A stretch of 64,000 nt of DNA from Tetragonia tetragonoides. Taxonomy: Eukaryota > Streptophyta > Magnoliopsida > Caryophyllales > Aizoaceae. Positions 45,128-56,519 of the stretch are shown here, in pieces. The stretch lies in contig CM076144.1 in the NCBI GenBank assembly GCA_038025085.1, forward strand, positions 37,234,501 to 37,298,500, read 5' to 3'. Numbering within the stretch: position 1 is the stretch's first letter; every line of letters begins with the position of its first letter. The notes under the pieces are model-generated. The model was not told the DNA's origin and made no database searches. It saw nothing but the letters and a program-made list of their open reading frames with translations. Made by a program: the position numbers and the translations under genes.

Positions 45128-46402
45128 TTAGGCGGCGACAGTAGTGAAGTTGAAGTTCCCACAGTGAGTCCTGGCTCCGCTAAGCGGGCCACCAAAGCCC
45201 AACCTTGACCGTCCTAAATCAAATTGGAGTGGAATATCCTGCATTTGGTAAGTTCCAATATTAATAGAAGCTCTATACTCTGACCCGCCGTTCACAAATG
45301 CTAGACACAGCACACCGGGCTTGGCCTCAACCATGGAGTTGAGCCCAAATATGGACCAAACAGCACCCTTGCCCTCCAGCTCAAGATCGATGCTGGGAAT
45401 TCCAGGGCCTAACAGAGTTTGCGAGAAATGTTTGGACTCGTAGCACAGCCCAAATGGAGCAACGGGCTTCACTGGGGGCATTGGAGCGATGCCCTTTACA
45501 AATGAAGTTAAGGCCTTGAAAATGGAGTCCTCAAGGACAGTGTAGGGCAACAAGGTGTTGAATGTTGTCCCTCCCCCAGTACCGATGTTACTTACTGATA
45601 GCAAAGCTGTGTTTATAGGAACACGTTTCTGGTTGATCTTAATGGACTTGATATTGATGTAATACTCACCAAACGGGCTTATGCTTAATGGTGTGTACTT
45701 GAGGCCTCTAGATACCTCGGTGCCTGGAAGGAAATTGTAAGGCCCATCTGACCCAAAGAAAATGACTCCGTCACCCGAGTTAGTGGACGGAATGCACATG
45801 GTGAAGATAGGTTTGAACCCAAGCCTAGAAGCGAGCTGGTTTTGTAGAGCGATAGGGGCTTGGGCTAGCCCAGCTACACCTTGGACATCTTTGGGTAAAC
45901 GAAGTTCAACTAAGGCTGACGGTGCACAAGTGAAGAGGTAGTTGGGTATTGGGACAAATGGGCCTGGGTTGGACCCATCAGTGGAGCGGAAAGCAATGAC
46001 ATCTTGGCTTACCTCACCAATAGTGCTCTGATGGGTAACTGGGTTCTCCAATAGGAGCCCACATGTGTTAGCATGGCAAAATGGTCTAGCAGCTTTGGGG
46101 CAGGTATGGCAGAAGCTAGTATTGGCTGCTTTACATTGGGCTGATCCACACTTTGGTTGGCTGAAGGTGGATGACTTGTAGTTGGTCTCACAATTGGCCC
46201 ATACGTGGCGGGCTGTGAGATCAACGACAAAGCCCACAGGGACAAGGGGTGTTTTTCCATAGATGTTGGCAACTAGGAGGTTAGTGGCAGCATCTTTGCG
46301 AAGTGGCAAAACAAGTGCTTTTGGGGAGGAATGAGCAGCTTGGGAGAACTGTGTTGAGGAGAGAGAAAGTAAAGCTAGGAAGAGGAGAGTAAGGTTAGCC
46401 AT
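45128..46402 (-). CDS. Basic 7S globulin / EDGP / TAXI-like pepsin-fold protein, copy 2
   Basis: One exon, 424 residues from ATG 46402 (MANLTLLFLALLSLSST, signal peptide; the in-frame codon at 46411 is TTG). The protein aligns end to end with copy 1: SSPKALVLPLRKDAATNLL, GFVVDLTARHVWANCE, CGSAQCKAANTSFCHTCPKA and GGGTTFNTLLPYTVLEDSIF, ending GARTHCGNFNFTT. As in copy 1, the D[TS]G catalytic triads are replaced (DLT; no second triad), so proteolysis is unlikely. Probably secreted to the wall. It differs from copy 1 mainly near TSFVKGIAPMPPVKP. The gene looks intact. Confidence 0.92.
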   Translation of the reverse strand: MANLTLLFLALLSLSSTQFSQAAHSSPKALVLPLRKDAATNLLVANIYGKTPLVPVGFVVDLTARHVWANCETNYKSSTFSQPKCGSAQCKAANTSFCHTCPKAARPFCHANTCGLLLENPVTHQSTIGEVSQDVIAFRSTDGSNPGPFVPIPNYLFTCAPSALVELRLPKDVQGVAGLAQAPIALQNQLASRLGFKPIFTMCIPSTNSGDGVIFFGSDGPYNFLPGTEVSRGLKYTPLSISPFGEYYINIKSIKINQKRVPINTALLSVSNIGTGGGTTFNTLLPYTVLEDSIFKALTSFVKGIAPMPPVKPVAPFGLCYESKHFSQTLLGPGIPSIDLELEGKGAVWSIFGLNSMVEAKPGVLCLAFVNGGSEYRASINIGTYQMQDIPLQFDLGRSRLGFGGPLSGARTHCGNFNFTTVAA

Positions 46403-46465
46403 ACTATCCAATGGAATAATGGAATGTTTTCTCCAGATGTAGGAAGTAAGGGAGAAGTGAGGGGA

Positions 46466-46472
46466 TTATATA
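46466..46472 (-). promoter_or_regulatory. TATA box of EDGP-like copy 2
   Basis: TATATAA on the minus strand, about 64 bases before the ATG at 46402, preceded by ATTTCAC as in a normal core promoter. Confidence 0.65.
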
Positions 46473-46479
46473 GTGAAAT

Positions 46480-47190
46480 TTGGGAGTGGGTTGAATATTT
46501 TTATATTCTATTCTTGTTAGTTTATAGATCAAAATAGCAAACATAAGCCATAGTTTTCATGTGTTTAAATGAGTTATTTTATTATTCTTGTGGCGGTGCG
46601 GGCTGATGACTGATGAGTGCTGCTACCACTGCTATATAAGTATGCTACTATTTTATGCGCATGTGATCAAAGATGATGCCATATGCACTCGCCAGAATTT
46701 TGTCAAGTACAGCCCAATATGTACTATTTTAAGCGCATGTGATCAAAGATGATGGCATATGAAGCTTCTTGGAAACCATTTCTGGCTCATTTTTCTAGTA
46801 CACTCGGTGCTTCAATGGTGTAGTTGATATTATACTTCATAACATTTGGGGTATGTAGATAGTTAATTTATTACCCCTCAAAAAAAAAAAGATAGTTAAT
46901 TTATTAATTTAGGAAAAAAGTATGCATCAACATAAATATGAAGTATTTTCCCTCAAAAACATAAAAATAAATATCAAGTATTTTTGCTTTATATTAGCTA
47001 GAGTGACGTGCTTAAAGTTCTTCCATATTCTTTTCTGATTTCAACTCCATCTGCTAATATTAGTCCTCAAAGTATGATTAAATTTTAGAGAATATATTCG
47101 AAAAAACTCCTACCCAATGTCTATAATATTAGCTGTCTTTTCCTCCCTTTTTTTTTTCTTCTTCTTTCTCTTATGATTTTTCCTTTTCAT
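46480..47190. other. Upstream flank of copy 2
   Basis: AT-rich. It contains a duplicated GCGCATGTGATCAAAGATGATG word (46657 and 46734). No gene recognised. Confidence 0.45.
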
Positions 47191-47194
47191 ATTT

Positions 47195-48400
47195 TTCCCT
47201 GTGGTGGCTCAACTGTTGAAGCATTACTGATCTGTTGCTCATGTTGCAAAATTTGAGGTAATTTGGCCTCCCTATTCTAAACTTTTTTCCCTTTTGTCTT
47301 TACTGAACAATAGATGCTATATTCTCTTGGTATTGGGGGCTTCCATAGAACATCTATATTCTATACTGATAAGTAAGCAGGGATCTTGTTGACTGATGGG
47401 GAGGAGTGAAATGTAGAAACAGAGAACTTCCACCCAAGTGTGTTTTTTTCCTTTCATTTTTTTTGGGGGGTTGGGGGGATTCTAAGCTAAATCATGGCAT
47501 TGCAACTTGCAAGCGTGCTGCTTCCCTCAAATCCTTAATTATACACAATCCTATTACAGAGGAAACTTTTGATTTGTGACTAAAAGTAACTAGGATGCAT
47601 GATGCTCTCGTAGCAGTTCATGCGTCCCGGTGGAGAAGCTTAGGCAAGTGTCAGAGCGTGCAGTATAGATTTGCTAATTCCCTGTCATGGGCATTATTGC
47701 ATTTGCAAACACATGAGGATATCACTCACAGCACCTAGAATGCATTGAGTCAATAGAACAGTACAACTGATAATTTCCTTTTGTACATGGTTTATAACCT
47801 TGATTATTGTCCCTATTAACTCACCATATTGATGGTTTTATTTTCATCAATATAATCGTGTATACAATAGTCCTTTCTTGATATTGCTTCATGTAATTTA
47901 ATCAGGCAAAATCGGAGGATGAGAAGTAACACGGCTGAGCAAGCAGGGCTAAAGATCTTATGGATGGTGAGATCTCTCATCTCTGTATTAAATATTGCTT
48001 AGTGTTGATACTGCAAATTTTTTAGTGGATTGCGAGGTTAAGTCGACAAAAACCACTATTTAAGTTTTGGTAGAAGAGAAAAAGTACATATAAATCAGTA
48101 AATCAAGATAAAGCACAAGAGAACTAGATGTCAATTTCAAAAGAGGAACAGTTGCAAATTGTGCCTCTCCAAATATCCTCCCAAAATCGAATCTTCTAAC
48201 CATTTCTAAGTTTGAGGCAAACAAGTTGAGTGCTTGCTTAATGATGTGGGTTTTTCTAAGTTTATCCCTGGTGCGTATTTGATTGGGTTGACTAAGTTGC
48301 CTCATTTTCAGTAAGTGCTTTGAGGTGTGCCTGCCAATAATTTCTTGGTTGCTCAGTTGCTCTGGAACTTTTCTTTGACTTACATGGCTGCATGCTATGA
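47195..48400 (+). repeat. Unit E of the segmental tandem array, partial islands
   Basis: Remnants occur at 47210-47275 (GTTGAAGCATTACTGATCTG...TTGAGGTAATTT), 47335-47360 (GGTATTGGGGGCTTCCATAGAACATC, as in unit C at 38067) and 47905-47975 (GCAAAATCGGAGGATGAG...GGATGGTGAGATC, here with stops). It precedes copy 3. Confidence 0.5.
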
Positions 48401-48621
48401 AACTGTTAAGTCTTTCTCTTTTGAACCATTGTAATTTCTATCATTGACAATAGAAAGGTATAACAAATCAGTATTATTGTTATTCAAGGACAACAACTAG
48501 TGGCAAACGTTAATAATTGTCAGTGACCAAATTCAAAATGCAACTCAAATCTGAATGCTATAACTGACTATCATCCTTGTTCTCTTTTCATTGTTTTCCC
48601 CAGCTCTTTCAAGCAGAACAA

Positions 48622-49900
48622 TTACGTGGTGACTGTGGTAAAGTTGAAGTTCTCACAGTGAGTCCTGGATCCACTAAGCGGGCCGCCAAAACCCAACCTT
48701 GACTTTTCCAGATCAAATTGGAGTGGAACATCTTGCATTTGGTAAGTCCCAATGTTAATGGTAGCACTATAGTTTGACCCACCATTCACAAATGCTAGGC
48801 ACAGCACACCGGGCTTGGCCTCGACCATCGAGTTCAGCCCAAATATGGACCAAACTGCACCCTGGCCCTCCAGCTCGAGATCGATGCTGGGCACTCCGGG
48901 GCCCAACAGAGTTGAGGAGAAACGTTTGGCCTTGTAGCACAGCCCAAAGGGTGCTATTGGCTTCACAGTGGGCACCTTTGATAGCTGCTTAGCGAAGAAT
49001 GAAGTTATGGCCTTGAAAAATGAGCCTTCGAGTACAGTATAAGGCAGTAATGTGGTAAGTCTTGTGCCTCCGCTAATTTGGTCTAGTGTCAGCAATGATG
49101 TATTTACAGGAACTTGCTTCTGGTTGATCTTAATGGACTTGACATTGATGTAATACTCATCAAATGGGCTTATGATTAGTGGCGTGTAGCTGAGGCTTTT
49201 GGATACCTCGATACCAGGGAGGAAACTGTAAGGCCCATTTGACCCAAAGAAAATGACCCCGTTACCCGAGGTACTGGACGGAATGCACATGGTGAAGATG
49301 GGCTTAAACCCAAGCCTAGAAGCGAGTTGGTTTGGTAAGAGTAATTGAGTTATGGGCTAGCCCAGCTACGCCTTGGACACCTTTGGGTAAGCGAAGTTCA
49401 ACTAGGGCTGATGGTGAACAGGTGAAGATGTAGTTGGGTATTGGGACCAATGGGCCTGGGTTGGACCCATCAGTGGAGCGAAAGGCAATGACATCTTGAG
49501 ATACCTCACCAATAGTGCTCCGGAATGTGACTGGGTTCTCCAAGAGAAGCCCACATGTGTTAGTATGGCAAAAGGGTCTAGTAGCACCTTTGGGGCAGTT
49601 GAAGCAATAGCTAGTATGGGCTGCTTTACATTGGGCTGATCCACATTTGGGTTCACTGAAGGTTGATGAGTTGTAGTTGGTCTCACAATTGACCCACAAA
49701 TGGCGGGCTGAGAGATCGACGATAAAGCCCACAGGAACGAGGGGTGTTCTGCCGTAGATGTTGGCCACTAGGAGATTAGTGGCGGCATCTTTGCGTACCG
49801 GCAAAACAAGTGCTCCTGGGGAGGAATGAGCAGCCTGGGAGAAATGGGTGAATGTGGAAAGAGAGAGGAAAGCCAGGAAGAGGAGGGCAAGATGAGCCAT
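48622..49900 (-). pseudogene. EDGP-like copy 3 with a single-base frameshift
   Basis: It starts at ATG 49900 (MAHLALLFLAFLSLS; the codon at 49909 is TTG). The first part runs in frame to GVQGVAGLAHNS, then shifts by one inserted base near 49335-49345. It ends at a TAG at 49316-49318. The rest (from MCIPSSTSGNGVIFFGSNG, 49290 down to 48622) continues in the other frame with family features intact through the C-terminus. A product from the first frame would have about 194 residues and lack the second lobe. The single lesion suggests recent inactivation, or a sequencing error. Confidence 0.85.
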
Positions 49901-49945
49901 AATACCCAAAGGTAAAGTGGGTTCTTTGAAGGTGATCTTGGGGAG

Positions 49946-49952
49946 TATTTAT
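49946..49952 (-). promoter_or_regulatory. TATA-like box of EDGP-like copy 3
   Basis: ATAAATA on the minus strand, in the place held by TATATAA in copies 1 and 2. Confidence 0.45.
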
Positions 49953-49954
49953 GT

Positions 49955-50520
49955 TGTCATTTGTCTTAGCTTAGATATCAAAATGTCAAAGATAAGCCAT
50001 GGTTTTCACATGGTGGAGAAGTTAATATAAAATTTTGTGGTGTGGAGTGATGAGTAGCTATCATGCGATTATTTTAAGCGCATATGGTCGGAGATAAATC
50101 GCTGGTAGCATAAGCGCACTCACCAGATATTTTGACTAGTGGTGTACACTTTTTATTTTGTTTTGGGGTTTTACAGGAGTCATGAGGCCTAAAGATATTG
50201 AAATCGAACCCTCAACATCACGGGTTGTGGTTGTGGTTGTGGTTGTGGCCTTATAGGGCTGGTAGTATTCTCGAAGATGTGTAGTCTGTAATTCATGAAT
50301 ACTACAGCCCTACTATAAGAGTCTAGACCGAATACTACAGTTCTGTAGTGCATTAGTTTTTAATATAGTCCTAATGATGGTTTAGCACTTAGCTTGCAAA
50401 GTCTGTAAAATCATGCTCGCCCCTGCAAATGATTTGGTGAAGAGGCCAGAAGTTTATTGTTAAATCATAAATGCTTATCTGCTGGAGTAATTGAAACAGG
50501 TGATTTTGATGCTTTTCTTT
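49955..50520. other. Upstream flank of copy 3
   Basis: No gene recognised. A short (GTTGTG)n hexanucleotide run is at 50223-50247. Confidence 0.45.
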
Positions 50521-50522
50521 TT

Positions 50523-50875
<353 letters not shown>

Positions 50876-50879
50876 CAAG

Positions 50880-51399
50880 TTCTGGTTCGAGAACTACTAC
50901 TAATAATATTTAAATAACAATAATTTATTATAATTATTATTATAATTAGTTTATCAAAAATCATTGAAGTTTTATAGGAATTAACAAAGCAACAAAATTT
51001 CGAAAAAAAACAAAAAACAGTAAAATCTAAAAAAATCGACCAATTTTGTACAATAAACAATCAGAAGAACAAACACGAATCATGATAATAATAAAAAAAA
51101 TCAACATAGATCAATAAAAATTTGTACAATAAACAATAATCAATCAGCAAAAATTATCAATGGAAGAAAATTGCGGAGAACATATAAGTTCTTGCCAAAA
51201 TACTAGCCATTCGTGAAAGCTTCACCATGTCAACTTTAGATGATTATATTGATATATGTAAATTATTTATAGCTTGCAGTGTTGTTCAAGACCGTACACG
51301 AACTATAAATTATGTTGTTTAAACTTGGGCTTGTTTAATTAACAAGCCTTAAACTTTTTGATGTCATCCAACTGATATAAATTGAACCGCTGGATTGAT

Positions 51400-51400
<1 letters not shown>
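50880..51400. other. Very AT-rich intergenic DNA
   Basis: No gene or paired repeat recognised. Confidence 0.45.
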
Positions 51401-51401
<1 letters not shown>

Positions 51402-51451
<50 letters not shown>

Positions 51452-51700
51452 TAGCAATTAATTTTTAAGTGTGAAGATCAGAAAAGTAATAATAATTTAA
51501 AAGTGAGATAAACATAAATGCTAGACTTGGTAGTGCACTGACCACTCTTTTTTGGCCGAGTGGGACAAACAAAATGTATGCTTTACCTATTAAGTGGTAA
51601 GTGCACTATCAAATCTAGCATTTATGTTTATCTCACTTTTAAATTATTATTAATTTTTTGATCTTCACTCTTAAAAATTAATTGCTATATTTGAGGAGAC

Positions 51701-51768
<68 letters not shown>
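51402..51768. mobile_element. Foldback MITE lying between two (TA)n tracts
   Basis: (TA)n tracts at 51402-51449 and 51703-51768 flank an inverted repeat. The left arm (about 51451-51545) and right arm (about 51595-51688) pair over roughly 95 bp (ATAGCAATTAATTTTTAAG and its inverse), with a short spacer that includes TTGGCCGAGTGGGACAAAC. The layout recalls rice Micron-type MITEs, which sit in (TA)n; assignment is tentative. No coding sequence. Confidence 0.65.
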
Positions 51769-51772
<4 letters not shown>

Positions 51773-52238
51773 AAGAGTGAGATAAACATAAATGTTAGAT
51801 TTGGTAGTGCATATTAAAGCTGTCGTGTCAACGGGGTTGAAGACCCCTCAACCTGAACACGATTAAACAGGTCAAGAAGTTCGACCTGACACTTAAACGG
51901 TAACCTGATTCTGACCCGCCAACCCATTTACCTATTTTTCCAATTTGCACCCCAAAGTTTAATACCTAGTAAAAATTCAAATATACATCTCAAGTCTTCC
52001 AACTGTCTGGAATCTGGATGATTCAACGAATCAAATTGTCAAGAGGACATTAAACTTACGTAATTAAACTTACGTAATTAAACTTACACACAACACAATT
52101 GAAAGGAAGAAAAACATAGATATTTGTGAGGCGAGAAGGTCGGAGTTCGCGATGGTTGGTCGTGGTGAGAGATGAACGAGTGAGAGAGGAGTTCGGGGGT
52201 TGGGGTGGAGGTTTTAGATCTGAACAAGGAGAGATAAA

Positions 52239-52275
<37 letters not shown>

Positions 52276-52740
52276 AGGAGAATGGAGATGACTCTGTTCA
52301 AGAGAAAGAGTAAATGACGGCTAATTGGGAGTATGCCATAGTTTTAGGTTATCACTTTTTTACTTTTATTTTACTTTTTTTTTTTGGGTAAACTGCCGGG
52401 GGGTGGAGGGACATGCGGTATATTGCCACCTATTTATTCTTTCAAAACTTTAAAACTTTTTGCAAGAGTTTCCTTTTTTTTTTTTTCTTTTTCTTTTAAA
52501 TAAACGTGTTAACTCGTATCAGTTTCGTGTTGAAAATCTCGACCTTAACCTAATCCATTTAATTAAACGTGTCACTCGTATCAACCCGTTTAAATATTCG
52601 TGTTGAGAACCCTCAACACTAACCCACTACATTCGTGTCGTGTTATCGTGTCATGTCAGCTTTTGACAACTTTGCACTGACCACTTAATAGGTAAACCAT
52701 ATATTTCGTTTGTCCCACTCGTCTGGCCAAAATAGAAGAA
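51769..52740. mobile_element. Second foldback copy, split by an inserted element of about 860 bp
   Basis: The left part (51769-51812, AGTGAGATAAACATAAATG...GTAGTGCA) and right part (about 52672-52740, GCACTGACCACTTAATAGG...TTGTCCCACTCG) belong to one copy of the 51.45-kb element. Between them, 51813-52671 is foreign DNA whose ends share AAAG(C/T)TGTC and GTGTCGTGT-type words; TGCA is repeated at both joints. A related piece is at about 56600-56745. It contains a (GA)n run at 52240-52270 and no credible gene. Confidence 0.5.
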
Positions 52741-53159
52741 TAATTATCATCTTGTTCCATCAAATTTCAAACGTAATCGATTGTACACCCCTACTATGAT
52801 GTGGACACCGCTTCGTAGTTGCCTAAGGTGGAATGAATATGGAGAGAGTCAAATGGGTCTTGGGTAAATATGGTATTTGAAAGTGTTATCTGCTATGAGT
52901 GGTGGAGCGAGTATGTACTTAACTTTATATCCCTTACTATATCTGAATCACAAGTTCGTTCATAACATTTCGGAGGTCATGTGCTAAATTTCAACTTAGG
53001 GCCTAACTTAATAAAAAAAAAATCCATTGTTTTGTCATCTGTACAATAACATAGCAGCTCTTGACCTAAAAAAAAGTAAGTAGTACTCCCTCTGTTTCTG
53101 ATAAACGTATACCGTTGTTTTTTGAAAGTCAAAGTTTAAAAACTTTGACCATTAATCAA

Positions 53160-55220
53160 TCAATATATATATAAAGGAGGCATTTTCGGAGAGTAATGAG
53201 GCATGCCATGTAGGCGAGAATTTTAGGAGCGCGCCACCTAAGCGAAGATAAAGACGAAAATTAACTGGCGTAAAACGTTTAGGACTCTTAGAATCCCTAC
53301 TAGTTAGGATTCTTGAGTTGTGATAGACCTTTAGAGTTTTATAAGAGTTATACTAGAAGTCTATAAAATATTTGAAATCAAATATAACTTTTTCTACACA
53401 TCTTAAAAAATAATAACTTTTATATCATCAAATTCACATCGAAAAATACTTTAGAACGAGATGCATATACAATATGTATAAAAAACATGTAAGATCGCAG
53501 GTATATGTTGGATCTCGTAAATAAGTAAAAATAATAATAATATTAACAATAAAATTAATAAGGCTGAAAGTAAAAATGAGCAAATATCTTTAGTAAACTA
53601 AGCGATATTTTTAAGAGCATGCCACATAAGAGAGAATATTAAACAATTAAATTGAAGTAACACATACTCCTAACACATACCTTTGAACAAAAAATAAATA
53701 GAAATAGAAATAGAAATAGAAATAAGAAAAGAAAAAGAAGATTTTTTAAGATTGTGTTACAATATTAATTTCAGTAAATAAATTTTAAAATATGATATTT
53801 ACTAATAAAAGAAAATCGAAAACAACAAAACATATAAATTTGAACGCGTGCATCCCACGGGTATCGTGCCACATAGGAATGTCATCTAAGCACGCAATTA
53901 AACAAAAAATAAATAAAGATTAGGAAATGAAATATAGAGCTTGAGTTGTGATAGACCTCTAGAGTTTTATAGGAGCAAAATTAGATCTCTTTCAAATATT
54001 TATAAAATCAAATATAACTTTTTCTACATGTTTAAAAAAATAATCTTTTAAATCATCAGATTCGCATAAAAAAGTACCTTAAAACGATATTCATATACAA
54101 TATGTATAAGACACATGTAAGATTAGCTTGAAAATAAATTTGAGCGAATATATTTTAAGTCCGTGCATAGCACAAGTTTGATTACTAAGGTGGTATTTAC
54201 TAGCTTGCAATCAAATGCATTGCAATGCAATTATTTTACATGGTAGATGTGAGGTGGAAAAGGAAGGAGAGGGATGAAGATCAGATGAGAAAAGTGGGAT
54301 TGATTACACCATTCAAAGTAATCATCATTACATGTAAAAAGTTGAGCAATTGTGATTACATTGAATCATGCAATCAATTATCCATCTCCTCTCACTCATT
54401 CACTTTTCACCCCACATTTACTCTATAAAATGATTGCATTGCATTACATTTAATTGCGAGTAAGTAAACGAGCCCTAAGTTGCATCACCTAAGCAATTAG
54501 TCTCAAAAAAAAAAAAAATTTAAAGCATGCCACACAAGCCAGAAATCTATTTTAGAATATTGAAAGAAAAAAAAAGGTAGAGAATGTGATATATGCCTCT
54601 CCTCAGGTTCACATTCCACCTTTTATTAATTTGCCTCTCTATTTGCTATCTGCGAGACTACAAGGCCAAAACTTGACATGAATGTAACGGGAGACTAATG
54701 AAAGTTGAATGCTTCATGTATATCTAAATTTATTGAGAGGTTAGCGCATTGATTTAAGGCTCATCCGACATGATATATAGTAATTGAACATCGATCTAAC
54801 AACAATTTTAAAGTAACCATTTTCGGAGGTACAATTTGGTTAGAAATCTAATTGTATTTTCGGAGGATTATGATAACTAATATCTTTTTCTATTAAACGC
54901 CTCACATAATCACTTCTCCATTTTTTTGAACATTTTTTCACCCTTTATTCTCTCTACATCTCTTTGCTTTCAAGTTTTCTTATTTATTCTAGCAAATCTT
55001 GATGATCTGAGGGGCGTGAAAAATAAAAGAGAGATCGATCAAAATCACTAAGGATAACATGGAACTAGCATCACTATATAGCATGCATAATTATAATCAA
55101 TTAGAAATTATTTATGATTTCTTTTTTTAAATAGGCATGTTAGTGTGCGTAGTTTACCAAATCAATATTAATATACAGACATTTCATTTAACCCGTGCAA
55201 CGCACGGGCTTTAAAACTAG
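53160..55220 (+). mobile_element. Non-autonomous Helitron, about 2.06 kb
   Basis: The 5' end TCAATATATATATAAAGGAGG follows an A. The 3' end has the hairpin CCCGTGC-AAC-GCACGGG (55192-55208), then CTTTAAAACTAG, and is followed by T. So it has TC...CTAG termini inserted at A|T, the Helitron hallmarks. No Rep/helicase gene is present. Internal hairpin-like ends (CGTGCATCCCACGGG near 53847; CCGTGCATAGCAC at 54161) and recurring GCATGCCACATAAG-type words suggest several Helitron units joined end to end. An inserted MITE is at 54189-54475. Confidence 0.8.
54186..54478. mobile_element. PIF/Harbinger-type MITE nested in the Helitron
   Basis: The element is 54189-54475. Its ends pair over about 50 bp (GCAATCAAATGCATTGCAAT versus inverse GCAATTAAATGTAATGCAAT). 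The flanking TAA trinucleotides (54186-54188, 54476-54478) are the target duplication. The frame inside (54225-54428) is not a gene. Confidence 0.8.
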
Positions 55221-55409
55221 TTTAAGAAAAAATATAAGGATTCACAATGTAAAAATACTATGATTAGATTCATTTTCAAAAGTACTTTCGAAAAATCAAA
55301 TTTTTAAAAATTTATATCTTCATTTAAATACAAATGTTCAAGGTCAAAGTAATGCATTAGAGACCGTAAAAAAGTAACTGTATACATTTATCTGAAATGA
55401 AGGGAGTAC

Positions 55410-56260
55410 CTTTTTATCACAAGACTATACATACCGCCATACTCTTTTTTTTATCACCACATACCGCCATACTCTAATCTAAATGAAAACAAGAAAAAAC
55501 CATTAATACCGCCTGACATTTATAAACCAATATCAAAACTGGGCTTATTTGCTCTATCTTCTCTAATGTATCACAAATTTTGCAATAACGCAATTATCAA
55601 ACAAGATTTTCAAATTTATACAATAAGTTACCAGAAATTCAAAATAATTAAATCATCAACTAAAAACTCAAAAATTATACAATCAAATAACAATATTGGA
55701 TTCAAAATTACTGAAAACCTAAAATTGAAACAAAAAAAAAAAAAAGTACGAAAGAACTAATTTATTTTCAACATTTACCACATCATGTTTCCACCTTTCT
55801 TGAGGTTTATCCCAGTAATCGTCAGCAAATCAAAGAAAGGAGACTACTGTTCTTCAAGGATTAATTTGAGGCTTAAAAAATTCCTTCATCCTCTCAAACA
55901 ATAAATAATGGAACCATTAATAATTGAAGGACAAGGGGAATAAAAGATAAATCAAAGCACTGAGGAGTAATGAAGCTTTGCTTGATGGGATCTGGGAACT
56001 CGAAGGAGAGAGAAATAGATGGGAAGAGAGAGAAAATGGAGAGGTGTTTTGGCTTTTGGAAATTGAGCCAATTACTCCTCCTTGTTTCCCCTTCGAGCTG
56101 TGGACTTGACTCAACTTCTTTAGCGATTTTAGGCCCAACACGGAAACACTATACTATTTCAAACAAATTGGGCCACTAAATTTTGGAGGCCCTGTGCCGT
56201 CGCACGGGCCGCATCTGCCCAAGGACGGACCTGCTGAATCATTCCGACACCACTATTTTC
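55410..56260. other. AT-rich intergenic DNA
   Basis: A repeated ACATACCGCCATACTCT word (55430 and 55459) is the only structure seen. No gene recognised. Confidence 0.45.
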
Positions 56261-56261
56261 A

Positions 56262-56515
56262 TCACTACAAAATAAATGCGAAATAATGTTACTTAGCAAC
56301 GAATTGAAAATCCGTTGGCCACAAATTCTTAGCAATGGAATTTTTTTTTTTCCGACGCGATTAGCAACGGATTTTTAAACATTCATTGCTAATTTTATCG
56401 CTTGCCAAAATTTAATTATAAACTTTTTTATTTTCCTTAACAACAGACTTTTAAGTTTTCGTTGCTGTGTTAGTAACGGAAAATTAAAATTATGTTGCTA
56501 ATCAATTCGGTAGAC
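56262..56515 (+). mobile_element. CACTA-type terminal fragment
   Basis: It begins CACTACAAAATAAATGCG and carries many short subterminal repeats in both orientations (AGCAACGGA, TCCGTTG, TTCGTTGCT). This is the layout of En/Spm-type ends. A matching opposite end was not found nearby, so it is either a truncated element or a solo end. Confidence 0.55.
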
Positions 56516-56519
56516 AAGG

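Larger units (their letters stand above)
53084..55408. mobile_element. Stowaway-like MITE interrupted by a Helitron
   Basis: The left end TA|CTCCCTCTGTTTCTGATAA (53086) and right end TTATCTGAAATGAAGGGAG|TA (55406) form terminal inverted repeats with the TA duplication of Tc1/mariner elements. Without the insertion at 53160-55220 it would be about 260 bp. A diverged relative is at 18176-18368. Confidence 0.8.
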
